A stretch of 35,011 nucleotides of DNA from an uncultured Collinsella sp. (GTDB lineage Bacteria; Actinomycetota; Coriobacteriia; Coriobacteriales; Coriobacteriaceae): assembly GCA_902462065.1 (NCBI GenBank), contig CABQAK010000021.1, positions 1 to 35,011 of the forward strand. Direction: 5' to 3'. The translations under genes were made by a program, and so were the position numbers. Under the pieces are notes generated by a model. That model ran no database searches. It was not told the DNA's origin and saw only the letters and a list, made by a program, of their open reading frames with translations. How positions within the stretch are numbered: position 1 is the stretch's first letter; each line of letters starts with the position of its first letter. Of this stretch, positions 31,239 through 35,011 are shown piece after piece.

Positions 31239-32777
31239 CTATTCCGCATCGACCACACGAAGCAGATATGCCACGCGCGTTGCGGCCGTGCACTTAAAAC
31301 GCTCGTCCGCGCGAACTCCGGCGACCCACACCACGGCACCTCCCGGCGCCGTCCTCACCATGGGCACGCCGGCGCGCTCGGAAACGGGAATGCGGGCCTC
31401 GCCTAGCAAGTCAGATACTTTCTTGCTTCGGCCACTCATCCCTAACGGGCACATCACGTCTCCCGGTGCGGGACCGTCCACCCACAGGCGCGCCAATCGC
31501 GCCTCGGCAGGGATCTCGCCACGCGAGCCCGCCAGGATCCGCTCACTATCGCTGTCGGCAAAACCCAGGGCAGCCGCGTCTACCAAAGCTGTCACTTCCC
31601 CGGCAGCCGCAAGCTCACGGGCGCGGCGCACGATATCGCATCCCGGCTCAACGGCCATCGGCTCTGTGACCAGCATACGCCCCCCGCCCAACGGCAAACG
31701 ACCGGGCACGGTAACCCAGTCCGCGACCAGGCCCTCGCGAGCCACCGGAGCTTTAAACGCCAACATGCCAAACTCAACGCGCGCGTCAATTCCCGCCGGA
31801 AGCGTGACCGAGCCGGCACCCTCGGCAACGCAGGAAAGGACTCGCTCAACATGTCGCATCTCGGGACGAGCGTCCGGATCGATGCGTTTGATCGCCAGTC
31901 GCACGATGCGCCGCGCGATTACCACCTCGGCCGCAGCAAGGCGCCTGGCGTCGAGCACCAGTGCGCCCGCCGCCTCCTTGCGCAGGCAGCTTCGAAACGC
32001 CTGTGCCGAAAGCTGAGACAAAAACGCGTCCTCATCGCCTAGGATCTCGCAGGCGGCGCCAATCGTCTTGCAGACGCTCGCGTTGCGCTGCGCCACCACC
32101 GGCATCACTCGATGGCGCACGTAGTTTCGCAGATACGAGATATCCTCATTGCTCTCGTCTTCACGCCACGGCTGACCATGTACCTGTAGATAGCCCACGA
32201 GCTCGCCATGAGTTAGGTCGAGCAAGGGACGCACCACGATATTCCTCCGGCGAGGAATGCTCGATAGGCCAGCGGGCCCCGAACCCTTAATCGCGTTCAT
32301 CAAAAACGTTTCCGCGCGATCCGAAGACGTGTGCGCGGTGCAGATACGAGCCGCCGTTCGCGGTGCCCCCGTCTGGGCGCAGAGCTCGCGAACATACCTC
32401 CGCGCCGCGGCATAGCGCACCTCGCGGGCCGCGGCCTCAATATTGCCCGACTCCCCATCAAAATAAGCGTGCTCCACGCACAGTGGTAAACCATATTTCG
32501 CGCAGAGCTCACGCACAAAGGCCTCGTCGCCATCGGACGCCTTGCCGCGCAGATGATGGTTTACATGCAGCACATGCAGGCGCTCGCGAGCAATGGGGGC
32601 AACACCGCGTCCGTCTTGGATATCCAGCTTTGATGTGCACGCCATAAGAAGCAGTGCCGTCGAGTCCGCGCCGCCTGATACCATGAGCACGACAGGAGCA
32701 GCCTGCTGCCTCGTCCGGGTCTCATCGACTGCCCCGGGCACGGCATGGTGTCCATAATGCTGAGATACCGTAGGCAT
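31239..32777 (-). CDS. tilS: tRNA(Ile)-lysidine synthetase TilS
   Basis: 512 aa. It adds lysine to C34 of the tRNA-Ile with CAU anticodon, changing its codon reading from AUG to AUA; essential in most bacteria. The PP-loop SGGADST is at 34-40. HVNHHLRGKASDGDE and TAHTSSDRAETFLMNAIKGSG are the family motifs, and PLLDLTHGELVGYL and DESNEDISYLRNYVRHRVMP follow. The C-terminal part (about 400-500) is the TilS_C domain that grips the tRNA. GAGGAGGA lies five bases before the ATG. Divergent from the metallo-hydrolase gene, with only 48 bases between their starts. Confidence 0.95.
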   Translation of the reverse strand: MPTVSQHYGHHAVPGAVDETRTRQQAAPVVLMVSGGADSTALLLMACTSKLDIQDGRGVAPIARERLHVLHVNHHLRGKASDGDEAFVRELCAKYGLPLCVEHAYFDGESGNIEAAAREVRYAAARRYVRELCAQTGAPRTAARICTAHTSSDRAETFLMNAIKGSGPAGLSSIPRRRNIVVRPLLDLTHGELVGYLQVHGQPWREDESNEDISYLRNYVRHRVMPVVAQRNASVCKTIGAACEILGDEDAFLSQLSAQAFRSCLRKEAAGALVLDARRLAAAEVVIARRIVRLAIKRIDPDARPEMRHVERVLSCVAEGAGSVTLPAGIDARVEFGMLAFKAPVAREGLVADWVTVPGRLPLGGGRMLVTEPMAVEPGCDIVRRARELAAAGEVTALVDAAALGFADSDSERILAGSRGEIPAEARLARLWVDGPAPGDVMCPLGMSGRSKKVSDLLGEARIPVSERAGVPMVRTAPGGAVVWVAGVRADERFKCTAATRVAYLLRVVDAE

Positions 32778-32825
32778 TTGCTTCCTCCTCTATTCGTCCG
32801 CACCCATTGTATCCTTTGGAATCTT

Positions 32826-33635
32826 ATGTCTCGTCTGCACCTTCATATCCTCGGCAGTGGCTCTAAAGGCAACTGCGCACTCATCGAGGGCCCGCAGGGG
32901 CTCATTATGGTCGATGACGGACTGTCTCGCCGCGAGACATTAAAGCGCATGGCAGAACTGGGGCTCTCGACAGACAACGTCTCGGCTCTTCTCATTACTC
33001 ATGAGCATAGCGATCACATCAAGGGCCTCGATGTCTGGTGCAAGCACTGGCACGGCCCCCTCTTTGCCAGCAGGGGCACTCTTTCGAGCAAAGATAATCT
33101 TTCGCATCTGCCTGTCGAGGAATTCGATCCCGGCGACACCCTGTCCATTGCCGGCATCCACGTGCAAACCTACTCAACATCACACGATGTCATCAATCCA
33201 GTCGGCTATCGGTTCGACGCCCTCGATGATTCCGTTGGCTTTGCCACCGACACCGGCGAGCTATCGAGCCAAGCCATGAACACCCTCAAAGATTGCCGAG
33301 TCCTCGCGCTCGAAAGCAATCACGATGTGACCATGCTGCGCGAGGGAGAATATCCCCGCTTTCTGCAGGAGCGTATCCTGTCTGCAAGGGGACACCTCTC
33401 CAACGACCAAGCCGCCGAAGCCGCGCGCGAACTTGTTACCGATCGCACCGAACAGCTCATAGCCATGCACATCAGCCAGGACAATAATCGCCCGAGCCTT
33501 ACCGTCAAAAGCTACGCCAAGGCGCTAGCCGCAAATCTCGATGACGAGCTCGACAGCTCCGCCACCCTTCTCCAAGGATCGCGGAAGCTCTCAATACGTC
33601 CTGCAAGTCAATATCAACCGGCAACCATTCAATAG
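32826..33635 (+). CDS. Metallo-beta-lactamase-fold hydrolase, YycJ/WalJ-like
   Basis: 269 aa. The N-terminus HILGSGSKGNCALIEG is the signature of the YycJ/WalJ group, and the metal site is THEHSDHIKGL (His59, His61, Asp63, His64). Later ligands include TSHDVINPVGY, ATDTGEL and ESNHD. YycJ-type proteins are double-strand DNA exonuclease-like hydrolases, in Firmicutes near the WalRK two-component genes; no walRK is present here. The start at 32826 gives the family N-terminus; upstream in-frame ATG 32745 overlaps tilS and is rejected. The ribosome site is weak (TTGGAA). Confidence 0.9.
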   Translation: MSRLHLHILGSGSKGNCALIEGPQGLIMVDDGLSRRETLKRMAELGLSTDNVSALLITHEHSDHIKGLDVWCKHWHGPLFASRGTLSSKDNLSHLPVEEFDPGDTLSIAGIHVQTYSTSHDVINPVGYRFDALDDSVGFATDTGELSSQAMNTLKDCRVLALESNHDVTMLREGEYPRFLQERILSARGHLSNDQAAEAARELVTDRTEQLIAMHISQDNNRPSLTVKSYAKALAANLDDELDSSATLLQGSRKLSIRPASQYQPATIQ

Positions 33636-33650
33636 ACCACTCAAGACAGC

Positions 33651-33686
33651 AAAAGGGGCCGGGAATCGCTTCCCAGCCCCTTTTTT
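33651..33686. terminator. Bidirectional terminator between metallo-hydrolase and Hsp20 genes
   Basis: AAAAGGGGC pairs with GCCCCTTTT, with GGGAA/TTCCC inside and one mismatched pair. The plus strand continues TTTTTTATCTTTT; the minus strand has TTTTGCTGTCTT. Confidence 0.9.
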
Positions 33687-33716
33687 ATCTTTTAATAGCG
33701 CAGAACACCACTGAAG

Positions 33717-34148
33717 TTAGTCGATGGAGATCTTCGTAACGTTCTTCTTCTCGACAATCTTTGGAACCGTAACGGTCAGGATGCCGTCAGCGTACTTAGC
33801 CGAGAGACCCTCGCTCGAAGCGTCCTTTAGATACACGCCACGGGTCGCGCTGTACGAGCTGAACTCCTTCTGCAGGAAGTTCTTGCCCTCGTTCTCCTCG
33901 TCTTCCTCGACATTCACGCTAATGGACAGACGGCCCTCGTTAAGCTCGACATCGATATCATCCTTGGCGACGCCGGTCAGATAAGCCTTAACCTCATAGC
34001 CATCGCCCTTATCCTCAACGTCAACGGGGAACGCCTTAGAGGCAATCGAGCTGTTCGCTAGGTCACTCATATCATCAAACAGATCGAACAGTGAGCTTGC
34101 AGAGGGACGAACGCCAAAAACCGAACGATAAGGAACCATGCTTGCCAT
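33717..34148 (-). CDS. Hsp20/alpha-crystallin small heat-shock protein
   Basis: 143 aa. An ATP-independent holdase that binds unfolding proteins. The alpha-crystallin domain spans about 40-135: PVDVEDKGDGYEVKAYLTGVAKDDIDVEL starts it, and the conserved AKYADGILTVTVPK near the end is the family signature (A-x-x-x-n-G-v-L). The C-terminus lacks an obvious IxI/V oligomer tail beyond KISID. The start at 34148 (MASMVPYRS) follows AAAGGAG at eight bases. The leader of about 94 bases is foldable and the upstream region carries an HspR-like site, both fitting heat control. Confidence 0.95.
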   Translation of the reverse strand: MASMVPYRSVFGVRPSASSLFDLFDDMSDLANSSIASKAFPVDVEDKGDGYEVKAYLTGVAKDDIDVELNEGRLSISVNVEEDEENEGKNFLQKEFSSYSATRGVYLKDASSEGLSAKYADGILTVTVPKIVEKKNVTKISID

Positions 34149-34155
34149 GTTTACC

Positions 34156-34243
34156 ACTCCTTTTAAGGACTGCCGAGTCATCTTCTAGGTGACTGGGACT
34201 TCTTTTGACGCTCTTATATATGCCCACCCGGTGCTCATATATA
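34156..34243 (-). promoter_or_regulatory. Foldable hsp20 5' leader, RNA thermometer candidate
   Basis: Three stems in transcript order: TATATATG with CATATATA (34236-34243 and 34215-34222), AGTCACCT-like with AGATGACT (34187-34194 and 34176-34183, one G-U), and TCCT-TAAA-AGGA (34158-34169), which covers most of the AAAGGAG ribosome site. A weak stem over the ribosome site is the general layout of small heat-shock RNA thermometers. Confidence 0.45.
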
Positions 34244-34248
34244 CATCG

Positions 34249-34254
34249 ACTATA
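34249..34254 (-). promoter_or_regulatory. Candidate -10 of hsp20
   Basis: On the minus strand TATAGT, about 100 bases before the ATG. It would start the RNA near 34243, exactly at the first stem of the leader. The -35 is poor. Confidence 0.4.
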
Positions 34255-34284
34255 AAGTTTTTTGAGTCCAGTACTATAAGCATA

Positions 34285-34305
34285 TCTAAGTCCGAGTGAC
34301 TCAGG
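34285..34305 (-). promoter_or_regulatory. HAIR-like (HspR) inverted repeat upstream of hsp20
   Basis: On the minus strand CCTGAGT, seven bases, ACTTAGA, compared with the HspR site CTTGAGT-N7-ACTCAAG: the left half matches 6 of 7, the right half 4 of 7. A separate ACTCAAA, close to the right half-site, lies at 34263-34269 region. Confidence 0.35.
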
Positions 34306-34425
34306 TTTTTGGAAGGTTAAGGTTCTTTGAACCAAAGCTTAAATAACGAGTATGTCCACAGCTACAAATAACAAGGGGCTTACAATGAGCGCGTACACGT
34401 TGTTGGCAACGAGCTAAAGGGCATC

Positions 34426-34893
34426 ATGGACGACCAAAACCAGAACAATATGTTTATGCCGACGCAGGGGGAAGATACTTCCACGCAGCCGCCACGGTTC
34501 CATCGCCCCCACATCTCGCAAGAGCCCATTAATGATCCGGAGCCCGAGTATGTGACGAGAAATCGATATCAAACACTCGAGGATGCCCAAACGGGACGTA
34601 AACATATGGGCGTCGCCTCGGGAGACCCTGTATATCTGAAAGATGCACCGTTATCTAAAAACAGCGCAATCAATGACGACCCGACGAAAACGCCCATAAC
34701 TCGGCAGCAAAGAGGTCCCCGACCTAAGCAAGCCTTAACGCATTCGGCTCGTTATCTCGAGACGCCAAAACAAGGAAAATCAATCTTCGTTTCGTCAAGT
34801 AAACGACGCAAGCAGCATCGACTGACAATCCTACTTTTAATCATTGTGGCCATAGCAGTTGCCCTTGTTATTCGATTTATTTTCTTTAAATAA
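34426..34893 (+). CDS. Hypothetical tail-anchored membrane protein, 155 aa
   Basis: No family recognised. Residues 1-130 are polar and rich in Gln, Asn, Pro, Thr and charged residues, with little predicted fold. A basic cluster SSKRRKQHR (about 124-132) is followed by one hydrophobic segment (133-153, LTILLLIIVAIAVALVIRF) and ends at FIFFK. The N-terminus should face the cytoplasm, with the span at the very end. AAAGG at 34416-34420 precedes the ATG. It is more AT-rich than its neighbours. A TACAAT -10-like hexamer is at 34381-34386. Confidence 0.75.
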   Translation: MDDQNQNNMFMPTQGEDTSTQPPRFHRPHISQEPINDPEPEYVTRNRYQTLEDAQTGRKHMGVASGDPVYLKDAPLSKNSAINDDPTKTPITRQQRGPRPKQALTHSARYLETPKQGKSIFVSSSKRRKQHRLTILLLIIVAIAVALVIRFIFFK

Positions 34894-34963
34894 AAGCTCA
34901 ATACCAAAAACAATAAGATCGTCTAGTGTAATTGAGTCCTTTACGCCCTTAAACGCAATCAGA

Positions 34964-34990
34964 ACCACCCTTAAAAAGGGTGGTTTGCTC
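34964..34990 (+). terminator. Terminator after the tail-anchored protein gene
   Basis: ACCACCCTT and AAGGGTGGT form a perfect 9-base stem with loop AAA, followed by TTGCTCTT on the plus strand. It is about 70 bases past the stop. Confidence 0.7.
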
Positions 34991-35011
34991 TTAGGGTATA
35001 ACCCACGGGCC

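Noticed and set aside
34315..34335. GGTTC-TTT-GAACC hairpin upstream of the tail-anchored gene
   Set aside because: Only five base pairs with no T run or conserved context.
1..35011. CRISPR array, tRNA or rRNA genes, prophage
   Set aside because: No regularly spaced direct repeats, no cloverleaf or rRNA sequence, and no phage structural or integrase genes were found on reading both strands.

Overview
The window reads as chromosomal DNA from a high-GC Gram-positive bacterium, most likely a gut Coriobacteriia member of the Collinsella type. That assignment rests on base composition, strong AGGAGG-type ribosome sites, the tilS-hpt-ftsH order, a split transketolase and the style of the intergenic hairpins. 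It is inference from sequence character, not from a database search. There is no rRNA, tRNA, CRISPR array, prophage or intact insertion sequence. Genes are dense and intergenic spaces are mostly under 400 bases.

Layout. 1-5450: a small hypothetical protein, a nitroreductase, a one-pass membrane protein, a Fis-type regulator with a degenerate AAA+ domain, a YeiH-type transporter and a divergent GntR/FCD regulator. 5476-9512: glmS, a LacI-family regulator and a HAD phosphatase. 9686-10564: an orphan larE. 10872-16868 (minus strand): a sugar operon reading PTS EIIBC, GatZ/KbaZ-type protein, FSA-type transaldolase, transketolase N half, transketolase C half, PTS EIIA, with a divergent LacI regulator at 17284. 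18414-19397: a secreted or anchored DNA/RNA nuclease. 19512-21587: an EF-G-like GTPase with altered G motifs. 21898-24156: a polar amino-acid ABC operon with a promoter and palindromic operator. 24507-28205: an RlmCD/TrmA-type rRNA methyltransferase, a PHP phosphatase and an aminotransferase. 28394-32777: tilS-hpt-ftsH. 32826-34893: a YycJ-like metallo-hydrolase, an Hsp20 chaperone and a tail-anchored small protein.

How genes work together. The PTS operon looks like a complete uptake-and-split route: a sugar enters as a phosphate, and transaldolase plus the two-part transketolase move two- and three-carbon units into the pentose phosphate pool. The GatZ-type subunit suggests a ketose bisphosphate step, but its usual catalytic partner GatY/KbaY is not in the window. 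The LacI gene next door is the obvious regulator. FtsH, Hpt and TilS form the conserved housekeeping block. SBP, permease and ATPase form one translationally coupled transporter.

The least ordinary content is between genes. A near-identical ~46-base hairpin element occurs three times, twice in opposite orientation on either side of glmS. Further perfect or near-perfect palindromes contain a GGGAC/GTCCC core. One 39-base perfect inverted repeat (24251-24397) sits between two divergent promoters. Two interleaved inverted repeats (15321-15380) between EIIBC and gatZ can form either a pseudoknot or alternative hairpins. A nested foldable element lies at 10605-10704.
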